This document shows positions 45,447-57,400 of a DNA stretch of 64,000 nt, one piece after another; position 1 is the first letter of the stretch; each line of letters opens with the position of its first letter. Position numbers and translations under genes: made by a program. Below the pieces are notes generated by a model. The model had not been told where the DNA came from. It saw nothing but the letters and a program-made list of their open reading frames with translations, and made no database searches. The stretch is from the NCBI GenBank assembly GCA_028287115.1, contig JAQBQF010000261.1, forward strand, positions 1 through 64,000, written 5' to 3'. Source of the stretch: Myxococcales bacterium. Its GTDB lineage: Bacteria > Myxococcota_A > Polyangia > Haliangiales > Haliangiaceae.

Positions 45447-48400
45447 ATGGTGACCTCGTCTTGTCATGCGTTCAGCGGTGCTCTGCATCGGCTGATCGAA
45501 GCGCAGGTCTCGGCGCGTCCGGATGCGCGAGCGGTCGTGCTCGATGGAGTCGCGCTCTGTTACGCCGAGCTAAACGAGCGCGCGAACCGACTCGCGCATC
45601 ATCTCGTCGACCGCGGTGTTGGACCCGAGGTCGTGGTGGGCGTGCATATGGAGCGCACGCTCGATCTCGTCGTCGCGCTGCTCGCGGTGCTCAAGGCCGG
45701 TGGTGCGTACTTGCCTCTCGATCCGAACTATCCCGCGGAACGCCTCGCGTTCATGCTCGACGATTGCCGGGTGCCGGTGCTGATCAGCAGCGGTCCCTCG
45801 CTCGAGGTGCCGTTCACCGGCGTGCGGATCGATCTCGCGGCAGAAGCGGCCGCGATCGCCGCGCGACCTTCGGTGAACGTCGCGGTCGACGTCGATCCCG
45901 CAAACCTCGCGTATGTCATCTACACGTCCGGATCGACGGGTCGACCGAAAGGCGTCTTGATCCCACACGACCGCGTCACTCGCCTGATGAGCGCGACCGC
46001 GGCCTGGTTTCACTTCGACGAGCACGACGTCTGGACGTTCTTTCATTCGTACGCATTCGACTTCTCGGTGTGGGAGATCTGGGGCGCGCTGATCTACGGA
46101 GGCACCGTCGTGATCGTTTCGGATCGCGTGCGCCGTGTGCCGGACGATTTGCTCGAGCTGCTCTCCGCCGAGAGGGTGACGATCCTCAATCAGATCCCGT
46201 CGGCGTTCCGGAACCTGATCGCCGCGGCGACGCGTACGTCCGAGCGCGTGCCTCTCGCGTTGCGCGTGGTGATCTTCGGTGGCGAGGCGCTCGACTTCCG
46301 CAGCCTCGTCCCGTGGTTCGAGCGCTACCCGGACGGTCCGCTGCTCGTCAACATGTACGGGATCACGGAGACCACCGTGCACGTCACGTATCGGCCGGTC
46401 GATGCCGACGAATGCCGAATCGTTCGAGGCAGTCCGATCGGCGTGCCGATTCCGGATCTCGAGATGTATCTGCTCGACGACGCGCTGATTCCGGTGCCCG
46501 ACGGAGACGAAGGCGAGATCTATGTTGGAGGCGCCGGGCTGGCGCGGGGTTATCAGCGCCGCGCCGCGCTCACCAGCGAACGCTTCGTGCCCGATCCGTT
46601 CTCCGGACGATCTGGGGCGCGGCTGTACAAGACCGGCGATGTCGGGCGACGGCTGCCCGATGGCTCGTTCGAGCACCTCGGTAGGAACGATGCGCAGGTC
46701 AAGATCCGAGGCTACCGGATCGAGACGGGTGAGATCGCGGCGACCTTGATGGCACATCCGTCGGTGCGCGAGGCGGTGATCGTCGCGCGCGAGATCGATG
46801 AAGGCGATCGCCGTCTCGTCGCGTATGTCGTGCTCGCGGATCCGGTCTCCAATGACGCGTTACGCGGCCACGTCGCCGACAGGCTGCCGAGCTACATGGT
46901 GCCGTCGGCATTCGTCGTGATCGACGCCTTGCCGTTGGCGCCGAGCGGCAAGATCGACGTCAAGGCGCTGTCCGCGCCCAATCGGTCCGACGCACGAACC
47001 GACTACGCGCCGCCGCAGACCGAGGCGGAGCAGATCCTCGCGGCGTTGTGGTCGAGCTTGCTCGGGGTGCCGCGGATCGGGCGCAACGACCGCTTCTTCG
47101 AGCTCGGCGGTCACTCGCTCCTGGCCGCCCAGGTCGCGAACCGGCTCGGCGCCGACTACGGCGTGGTCGTGCCCGTACGTCTGTTCCTCACCAGCCCGAC
47201 ACTCGCCGAGGCGGCCGCCGTGCTCGCGGATGCGCTCGCGAAGCACGTCCGCGACCCGGCGCCGGCGGTGCGGATCCCGCGGCGCCCGCAGCTCGATCGC
47301 TCGCCGCTCTCCCTCGCGCAGGAATCGATCTGGGTCCACGATCGCATCCTGCTCGACGTCGCGCGCCGGGCGCGGGCGTACATCGAATGCCCCAGCCTCG
47401 AGATCCGCGGTCCAATCAACATCGGGCTGCTCGAGAGGGTGCTCAACGAGATCGGGGCCCGTCACGAGATCTGGCGGACGTCGTTCGTGTTCGAGGACGA
47501 CGCCGTGCAGGTCATCGGCCGTTCGGCGCGGATCCCGCTCCGGCTCTACGATCGAAGCGGCACGCCCGCCGAGCGCCGGCGGACCGAAGCCGAGGCGGTC
47601 GCCGAATCGCTCGCCGCACAGCCGTTCGCGCTCGATCGCGGGCCGCTCCTCCGGTGCGGGCTCGTCACGTTCGATCACGACCACCACGTACTCGTGATGG
47701 TGATGCACCACCTCATCACCGACGCGTGGTCGGAGAACCTTGTCGCCAGCGAGATCGCGCGCCTCTACGGCTTCCTCGTCGACGGCGAGCCGCTGCCGCC
47801 GCGCAACGAGGTCGAGGTGCAGTACGGCGACTACGCGGCGTGGGAGCGCGGCAGCAACCAGGAGCGCGAGCGCGAGGTCGCGCGCACGTTCTGGCGGACC
47901 GCGTTCTCCGATCTGCCCGAGCCGCTCGCGCTCGTCCGGCCGTCGGCCGATCCCACCGCGTCACGCCCGTTGCGCATCACCCGCGTGCTCGCGCCGGTTG
48001 TCGAGGCGAAGCTGACCGCGTCGTGCCGGCAGCGCAACTTGTCGCGATCCTCGCTGCTGTACGCCGCGTTCGCGACGATCCTCGCGCCGAGTGCGCGCAA
48101 CGGGCGGTTCGTCCTCGGTGTCGCCGCATCCAATCGCACCCAGGCATCGGAGGCCGTGCTCGGGTGTTTCTCCGGCGTGTTGCCCTTGATCGTCGATGTC
48201 ACCGATCAGCCTGATCTGGAGACGCTCGGACGCCGGCTGATGATGCGCGTCGCCGATGCCGTGCCCCACGGAATCGTGCCGCTCAACGAGATCGCGCGGC
48301 TCGCCGGTCGGGGCCGCGGCGCTCCCGTGGTCCAGGTGCAGGTCTCGACCCAGCTTCCGAGGGAGACACAGACCTGCGGCGACGTGACTTTCCGTCAGGA

Positions 48401-51400
48401 CTTCATTCCGATCAGCGACTGCAAGTTCGCGCTGAAGCTCATCATCAACGAGCTCGACGACGGGATTTCGCTCACCTGGGTTGCGGATCCGACGCTGCTC
48501 GGGCGGACCGATCTCGACGCGCTCGTGGCGGCGTTCGACGCAACGCTCGAGCGCGAGCTCGGGGTATCCCCCTCCGGGGATTCCGAAGCGGCTTCGCCGG
48601 CCGCGACCGAGGCGCCGCCGCTCGCGCGCCTGTTCGCGGACGTCCTCGGTATCGAGCGTGTGGAGCCGGGGGATGACTTCTTCACGCTCGGCGGTCACTC
48701 GCTGCTCGCGATCCGCTTGATCACGAAGATCCGCACGGCGTTCGGCGTCGACGTGTCGCTCGCCAAGTTCCTGGACTCGCCGACGCTCGCGTGGGTCACC
48801 GTGGAGCTCGCTCGCTTGCAAGGTCGCCCGGCCGGCCCGGCGATCGCGGCGGCGCCGCGCGATCGCGCGCTGCCCGCGTCGAGCGCGCAGGAGCGGGTGT
48901 GGTTCGTCGAGCGCATGCTGCGGCCGACCGATCCGCGGCCGCTCAACGTCTCCGTCGCGATCGCGATCCGCGGCGCGCTCGATCCCGCCGTGCTCGCGCG
49001 CTGCCTGACCGAGGTGGTCGCGCGCCACGAGATCTGGCGAACGAACCTTCGCGTGCACGACCGCCAGCTCGTGCAGGTGATCGCGCCACCGTCGCCGATC
49101 GAGCTCTTGCTCGCGGACGAGACGCCGCACGCGGGCGACCGCGAGCGGCGGTTGCTCGAGCTCGCGCGCGAGCAAGCCCGACCCGCGTTCGATCTCGCGT
49201 CGGATCGCCTCGCGCGCGCACGACTCGTGCGGTGGGCGTCCGACGATCACGTGCTGCTGCTCGTCGTCCATCACGCGGTGTTCGACGGCGCATCGGCGGC
49301 GGTGCTCGTGCGCGAGCTCGCGGCCCTGTATCCGGCGTTCGCGGCAGGCCGCCCGTCGCCGCTCGCGCCGATCGCGCTTCAGTACGCGGATGTCGCGCAC
49401 TGGCAGCGTCAGCTCGCACCCACCACGGACCACGACCGTCAGCTCGCGTACTGGCGCGACCACCTGGCCGGGATCGTGCCGCTCGAGCTGCCGACCGACT
49501 TCACGCGCCCGTCCGCGGCGGCCTACGCGGGGGCCCGCGTCGACGTGGTCGTCCCGCGAACCGTCACGCAAACCGCGCGCGAGCTCGCCGCTCGCGAGAG
49601 CACGACTCTGTTCGCGGTCGTGCTCGCCGCCTTCGCCGCGCAACTCGCGCGCTGGGCCGACCAGACCGACCTCGTGATCGGCACCGGCGTCACGCAGCGC
49701 GACCGGCCGGAGCTCGACGGCGTGATCGGCCTCTTGCTCGATCAACTCGCGCTGCGCGTCGACGTGGCCGGCGATCCGGACTTCCGCGAGCTCGTACGAC
49801 GCAGTCGCCGCGTCGTCACCGCCGCGTTCGCGAACCGCGATGTCCCGTTCGAGCGCATCGTCGCGTCGCTCGATCGCAAGCCCGATCTCGCCCGTCAACC
49901 GATCTTCCAGGTGACGCTGACGATGAACGAGCTCTCGCGTCCCACGACCGAGGACGGCCGGACGTGGTCGATCGCGTTCCCGGACCCGGGGGTCGGGATT
50001 CTCGATGAGCTGTCGCTCCAGATCCTGGACGACGGCGACGACCTCGTGGCGTGGATCGACTATCGAACGGACCTGTTCGCGCCGCCGACGATCGCGCGGC
50101 TCGCGGACGAGCTGGTCACGCTCCTGGCGCACGCGATCGCGGCCCCCGATCGCCGGCTCTCGGAGCTCGCGCCGATCCGCGCACCGATCTCAGCGCAGCT
50201 CGATCGCCCGGCCGCGGCGAGCAAACCACAGGCCCCGACCCCCGCGACACCGCGCGACCGCGTCGAGGAGGTCGTAGACGCCGCATTCCGCGATGCGCTC
50301 GGTATGCCGCACGTCGCCGCCGACGACGACTTCTTCGAGATCGGCGGCCACTCGCTGCTCGCGGCGCATGCGATCTCCCAGATCTCCGAGGCCCTCGGCG
50401 TCGACGTGCCGTTGCGCGCGCTGTTCGAATACCCCACCGTCGACGCGCTCGCCGCCCACCTTCGCCGGGGATCGATGGTGCACGCGACGCACGGACCCGG
50501 CGCGGATCGGCGTGCGAACGACATCGCGGCCGTGTTCGGCGAGGTCCTCGGTCGGCCCCCGGTGGGGCTCGACGACAACTTCTTCGAGCTCGGCGGCCAA
50601 AACGTCCTGGCCGCGAGCGCGCTGATCGCGCGGTTGCACGAGCGCTTCGCGGTCGAGCTGCCGCTCCGCGCGCTGGTCGAAGCGCCGACCCCGCGTGCGC
50701 TCGCCGCCGTGCTTCCCGCCGCGAGCGCCGGCGCCGAGCCGGAAGCCGAGCAAGCGATCCCGCTCTCGTTCGCGCAGGAGCGGTTGTGGTTCCTCCACCA
50801 GCTCGCGCCGGCGAGCGCGGCCTACAACACGCCGCTGGCACGCCGCCTGCGCGGGCCGCTGGACGTCGAGCGCTTGCGGCGTGCGATCGAGCGCGTCTGG
50901 CATCGCCACGCCGGATTGCGCACGATGTTCCCCGCCCACGACGGTGTGCCACGGCAGCACGTGATCCCGCCCGCGCGGTTCGAGCTTCGGGTCGGCGAGG
51001 TGGCGGGCGAGTCCGCGCTCGAGCGCGCGGTCGCCGAAGAAGTCGAGCGGCCGTTCGAGCTCGAGGCCGCGCCGCCGTTCCGCGCTTGGCTGGTCCGCGT
51101 CGGTCCCGACGATCACGCGCTCGTCGTGACGATGCACCACATCGTCTCCGACGGGAGATCGCTCGAGCTCGTGTGGCGCGACATCTGCCGTGGCTATGCG
51201 GGCGAGCCGATCGCGGCCGCGGTGCCGTACACGAAATTCGCGGCGGACCAACGCAAGCGCCAGTCCGACGAGGTGCTGAGCGGCCAGCTCGCCGCGTGGA
51301 AGCAGCGCCTCGAGGGCGCGCCGGCGCAGATCGAGCTGCCGTACAAACCGAACGCCACGAGCAGCGGCCGGCCTCGAGAGGTCGTGGTCGAGCTCGCGCC

Positions 51401-54400
51401 GGAGGTGGTCACCGGGCTTCACGAGGTCGCGCGGCGCGCCGGGACGACGCTGTTCGTCACGTTCCTCGCCGCCGTGCGCGCGCTGCTCGCACGTGCCACC
51501 GGTCAGCTCGACCTGTGCATCGGCGCGCCGTTCACGAACCGGACCCACAAGGATCTCGACGAGGTCGTCGGCTGTTTCGTCAACACGCTGCCGCTGCGGA
51601 CCTCCGTCGAGCTCGACGCGGGCTTCCTGGCGCTGGTGCGTCGCGAGCGCGACACCGTGCTCGACGCCTACGATCGCCAGGACGTCCCGCTCGATCGCGT
51701 GATCCAGGCGCTGGGGATCGAGCGCACGGCAGGGCGAAATCCGCTGTTCCAGGTCACCTATCAGCACCTCGCGGCCGAAGGCGCGATCGAGCGCCTCGGT
51801 GCGCTAGCTGCCGAGTCGTTCGAGCCCGCGCGCAGCGCCGCGCAGTTCGACCTCGACATCGAGACCTGGGAGCGCGGCGCCGCGCTCGAGGTTCGCCTGA
51901 TCTACGATGACGCGCGTTTCGATCGCGACGCGATCGCGAGCCTCGGGTCGCAGCTCGCGCTGCTCGTCCGCGCCGCGGTCCGCGATCCCGAGCAGCCGGT
52001 GTCGCAACTGCCGGTGATCGACGCGTTCGAGCGGCATCGCCTGATCGACACGTGGAATCGCACTTCCTCGGCGCTCGTCGCCGCGACCGTGCCCGAGCTG
52101 TTCGCGGCTCGCGTCGCGCGTAGCCCCGGCGCGACGGCCGTCGTGTTCGGCGAGGCCACGATGACCTACCGCGAGCTCGACACGCGCGCGCGCCGGATCG
52201 CGGCCGCGCTCCGCGGGCACGCTATCGGACCGGAGGCGATCGTCGCGGTCGCCTTGCCGCGCTCGTTCGAGCTCGTCGCCGCGCTGCTCGGCGTGCTCGA
52301 CGGGGGCGCGGCGTACCTGCCGCTCGATCCCACGCTGCCGCGCGCGCGGCTCGCGAGCCTCGCGGCGTTGGCACGGCCCCGCGCGGTCGTGACGACGTCC
52401 GCACACGCGGCCGGGTTGGCGGATCTCGGCGTGCCGATCGTCGTGCTCGACGGTCTAGACATCGAGCCGATCCGCGAGCGCGTCGCGGTCGCCGACACGA
52501 ACCTCGCGTACGTGGTCTTCACCTCGGGCTCGACCGGTGCCCCGAAGGGCGTCATGGTCTCGCACCGCGCGCTCGCGAACGAGCTCGCGGCGTCGAACCG
52601 CATGTTGCGCGAGCTCCAGCCGCACGACGGCTTCTTGCAGCTCGCCGCGACCTCGTTCGACCAGTCGATCCACGAGATGCTGTGGCCGCTCGTCAGCGGT
52701 GCGCGGCTCGTGCTGGTCGGCGATGGCGAGCACCGCGATCCGGCGCGCCTCGTGGAGCGCATCCGCGCCGCGCGCGTCACGATCCTCGACGCGGTCCCGA
52801 CGCTGCTCCGCGCGATCGTCGCGGAGCCGGGTTTCGCGGCGTGCACGGAGATCGCGCTGATCGTAGCCGGCGGCGAAGCGCTGCCACCGGATCTCGTCGC
52901 TGCGGTCGCCGCGGTGCGCCCCGGCGTCCCGCTGTTCAACGGCTACGGCCCGACGGAGACGGCGATCACGGTGTGCTACGCGCGGTGCGAGCCCGGCGCG
53001 CCGGTCGTGCTCGGACCGCCGTGGGCCAATGTGCGGTTCCACGTGCTCGATCGCGACCTCGAGCCCGTCCCGATCGGCGTGGCCGGCGAGCTGTACATCG
53101 CGGGAGACCAGCTCGCACGCGGCTACGTCGGGCGCTCGGACCTCACGGCCGATCGGTTCGTGCCCGATCCGTTCGCGACCGACGGCACGCGCATGTATCG
53201 CACCGGCGATCGCGTGCGCCGCAATGCCGACGGCACGCTCGGCTTCCTCGGTCGCACCGACGATCAGGTGAAGATCCGCGGTGTCCGGATCGAGCTCGGC
53301 GAGATCGAGGCCGCGCTTCGCGCACATGCGAGCGTGGCCGAGGCTGCGGTCGTCGCGACGCGCGGCGCGCTGGTGGCGCACGTCGTGACTCGATCGGCCG
53401 TCGACCCGGATGCGATCCGGACGCACCTCGCGGCGCGCCTACCGGCGTACATGGTCCCGCCCACGATCGCGGTCGTCGCGGCGCTGCCGCGATTGGCGAG
53501 CGGCAAGCTCGACCGGCGGGCGCTCGCCCAGCTCGCGGAGGCCGCGCCGGCGACGCGCGTGCCTGCGAAGCCCGTCTCCCGTGTCGAGGAGACGATCCTC
53601 GCGGTGTGGCGCGAGGTCCTCGACCTCGAGGACATCGGCGTCGACGACGATTTCTTCGCGCTCGGCGGCCACTCGCTGCTCGCGACGCAGGTCGTGTCGC
53701 GCGTGCGGGCCCAGCTCGACGTGCCGCTCACGCTCCAGCACCTGTTCGAGGCGCCGACGATCGCCGAGCTCGCGATCGAGATCGCGAAGCTCAGCACGTC
53801 GGCGCCGCCCGCACTCGCGCCGACGGCAGTGCAGCGCGACAGCGAGCCCGCGCTGTCGTACGCGCAGCAGCGGCTGTGGCTGCTCCACCAGATCGATCCG
53901 GAGAGCTCCGCGTATCACATGCCCGCCGGGCGCAGGCTACACGGCCCGCTGGATCGCGAAGCGCTGCGCCGTGCGTTCGAGGACGTCGTCGCCAGGCACG
54001 AGATCCTGCGTACCGCCTATCCCGCGCCGGGCGGGGTGCCGCACCAGAAGGTGATGCCGCCGGGACCGTGGGAGCTTCCCGTCGACGACCTGACCGTGCT
54101 CGTCGACGAGGCCGCCCGGGCGCGCACGCTCGACCAGATCTCGCACGATGATCTCGCGCGCCCGTTCGACCTCGCGCGCGGACCGGTGCTGCGCACCCGC
54201 CTGGTCCGCCTCGCCGCGACCGATCACGTCCTGCTCGTCACCGTGCATCACATCGCGTGCGACGGCTGGTCGTTCGACGTGCTGTGGCGCGAGCTCGCGG
54301 CGTGCTACGCCGGCCATCGCCGACACGCACCCGTTACGCTCACGCCGCTCGCGCTGCAATACGCCGATGTTGCCGCCCAGGAGCGGCACGCGTCGAACGA

Positions 54401-57400
54401 CGGAACGCTCGATCGCGAGCTCGCGTACTGGACTCGCCAGCTCGCCGATGCGCCGGCGGAGGTTGCACTGCCGCGCAAGCACCCCCCATCGACCGCGCGC
54501 AGGGGAGCGAACGAGGAGATGGTGATCGCGCTCGGGCCGACCCTCGCGACCGCCCTGCGCGAGCTCGCGCGCCGCGAAGGCGCGTCGCTGTTCCACGCGC
54601 TGCTCGCCGCGCTACGCGCCACGATGGTGCGAACGACAGGTCAGCACGATGTCGTGATCGGCACGCCGATCGCGAATCGCGATCGCACCGAGCTCGAGGC
54701 GCTGATCGGGCTGTTCGTGAACACGGTCGTGCTGCGCCGCTCCGTCGCGCCCACCGCGACGTACGCCGAGCTGATCCGCGGCGAGCGGGACACGACGCTC
54801 GAGGCGCACGCGCACCAGCGCGTGCCATTCGAGATGATCGTCGACGCGCTCGGGGTCGTTCGGAGCCCGACGCGAACGCCGATCTTTCAGGTCTGGTTCG
54901 TTCAGGAGACGGTCGCCGCCAAACCGATCCCGCTGGCCGGCGAGCTCGCCGAGGTTCCGTTCCTGCGCGGTGCGGTCGCGAGCAAGTTCGATCTGTCCGT
55001 GTACGTCAACGAGGTCGACGATCGCGTGGAGCTCGCGTTCGTGTTCGACCCCGCGCGGTTCGAGCGCGCGGTGATCGACGGCATCGCGCGGCGGTTCGAG
55101 CGCGCCGTCGAGGTGGGCGTGCGAACACCCGACCGGTCGGTGGACGAGCTCGATTTCGGCGACGCCCCGGCCGGTGCGAACCCACGCGTCGCGCTCGCCC
55201 GCCCGACGTATCGTCCCGTCCTGGAGCTCGTCGCGGAGCTTGCGGCCGCGGCGCCCGACGCGCCGGCGCTACGCCACCGCGATCGCACGCGCACGCGCGG
55301 CGAGCTGTGGGGCGCGGCCAAGCGTGTCGCGGAGGCGCTCGCGGACGCCGGCATTGCACCCGGCGACCGCGTCGCGCTGATCGGTGCGCCGTCGTTCGGG
55401 CTCTACGCGGCCTTCCTCGGCGTGCTGCACCGGGGTGCGTGCCTCGTCCCCGTCTCGCCACGGCTCGCCGAAGGCAATGCGCGGACGATCATCGAGACGA
55501 CCGACGCGAGGCTCGTGCTCCGCGTCGGCGGCGCGGTGGGTGACCGGCTCGGCCCCGCGGCGGTCGGGGCGATCGATCCCGACACCGCCGCCGCGACGCT
55601 CCCAGAACTCCCGGCCGGTCGCCGTCATGACCCTGCACACCGCTACATCTACTTCACGTCGGGCACCACCGGCGCGCAGAAGGCCGTCGTCGGTAACCTC
55701 GACGCGCTCGCGCACTTCATCGCGTGGCAGAACCACACGTTCGCCGAGCTCGCCGGCCCGATCAGCGCACAGCTGACGGAGCTCGGCTTCGACGTGTTCC
55801 TGCGCGACACGATGTTCGCGCTCGCGACCGGCAAGCTCATGGCGGTGCCGCCGGCCGAGCTCACCGAGCTCGAGCCGAGTGAGGTCATGCGCTGGCTCGC
55901 ACGCGAGCGCGTGACGGCGATCCACACGGTGCCGTCGCTGGCGCGCGCGTGGCTCGAGGCGTGTCCGCCGGATGTCGATCTGTCCGCGTTGCGGTGCGTC
56001 TTCGTCGTGGGCGAGCCGCTCGATTCCGTGCTCGTCGGGCGGTGGCGCGATCGCTTCGGCGCGACCGAGTTCGTGAACTTCTACGGCACCACCGAGACCG
56101 GACCCGCGAAGACCTGGTACGTCGTGCCGGCGTCTCCCGAGCCCGGCATCCAGCCCGCCGGCCGGTCGCTACCCGAGACTCAGATTCTCGTGCTCCGCGG
56201 CGACCGGGTGTGCGCCGACGGCGAGGTCGGCGACGTGGTGATCCGGACGCCGTTCTCCACGCTCGGGTATCTCGAGCCGACGGACCACGCGAAGTTCTTC
56301 GCGAACCCGTTCCGGACCGATCCGTTGGACACGTGCTACCGCACGGGCGACCTCGGCCGCTACCGCCCCGATGGGGTGCTCGAGCTCGTCGGCCGCGCCG
56401 ACGATCAGGTGAAGATCCACGGCCAGCGCGTTGATCCCCAGGGCATTGCAGCGGCGCTGCGCGCACACCCGGAGGTCACCGACGCGGCCGTGATCGCCCT
56501 GCGCCTCGGGGACGAGGTCCGGTTGGCGGCCTACGTGGTGCATCGCGAGTCACGCGCGATGGCCGCTGCGCTGCGCGACTACCTGCGGCTCACGATTCCC
56601 CCGTACATGATCCCGGCGAGCTTCACGTTCGTGCCCGCGCTGCCGCGCAAACCCAACGGCAAGGTCGACCGCGCGGCGCTCCCGGTGCCGGACTGGGACG
56701 TCGACGACTACGCGTTCGTGCCGCCGCGCAGCAGCGAGGAGGAGGCGATCGCCACCATCTGGTGCGAGGTGCTCGAGCTCGAACACGTCGGCATCCGCGA
56801 CGACTTTTTCGCGCGCGGGGGCCACTCGCTGCTCGCCGTCCTCGTGATCTCGCGCGTGCGCAGCCTGTTCGAGGTCGAGCTCGCGCTCCAGAGCTTCTTC
56901 GCTGCGCCGACGGTCGAGGCGATGGCGGCCGAGGTCGTCCGGTTGCGGTCCGGCCCGCGCGCGAGCGCGCCGCGGATCGAGCGCCTGCCGCGCGACGGCG
57001 AGCTGCCGCTGTCGTTCGCACAGCAGCGGATGTGGTTCCTCCATCGCCTCGCGCCGTCGAGCCCGGCGTACCACGTCCCGATCGAGCGCCGGCTACGCGG
57101 CTCGCTCGCCGTCGAGGCAGTGCGCCGCGCGTTCGAGACCGTGGTGCGCCGGCACGAGCCGCTCAGGACCGTGTTCGTGCCGCGCGCCGGCGTGCCTGTC
57201 CAGCGGATCCTCGACGCGCCCGAGCGGTGGGAGCTGCCGATCGACGACGTCAGCGCGCTGGCCCACGACGCGCGCGAGGCCGAGGTCGCGCGGATCGTGC
57301 GCGAGCACGCCGACCAGCCGTTCGATCTGGCGGCCGGCCCGCTCCTGCGCACGCGGGTGATCCGCATCGCGCCCGACGACCACGTCCTGCTGGTAACGCT

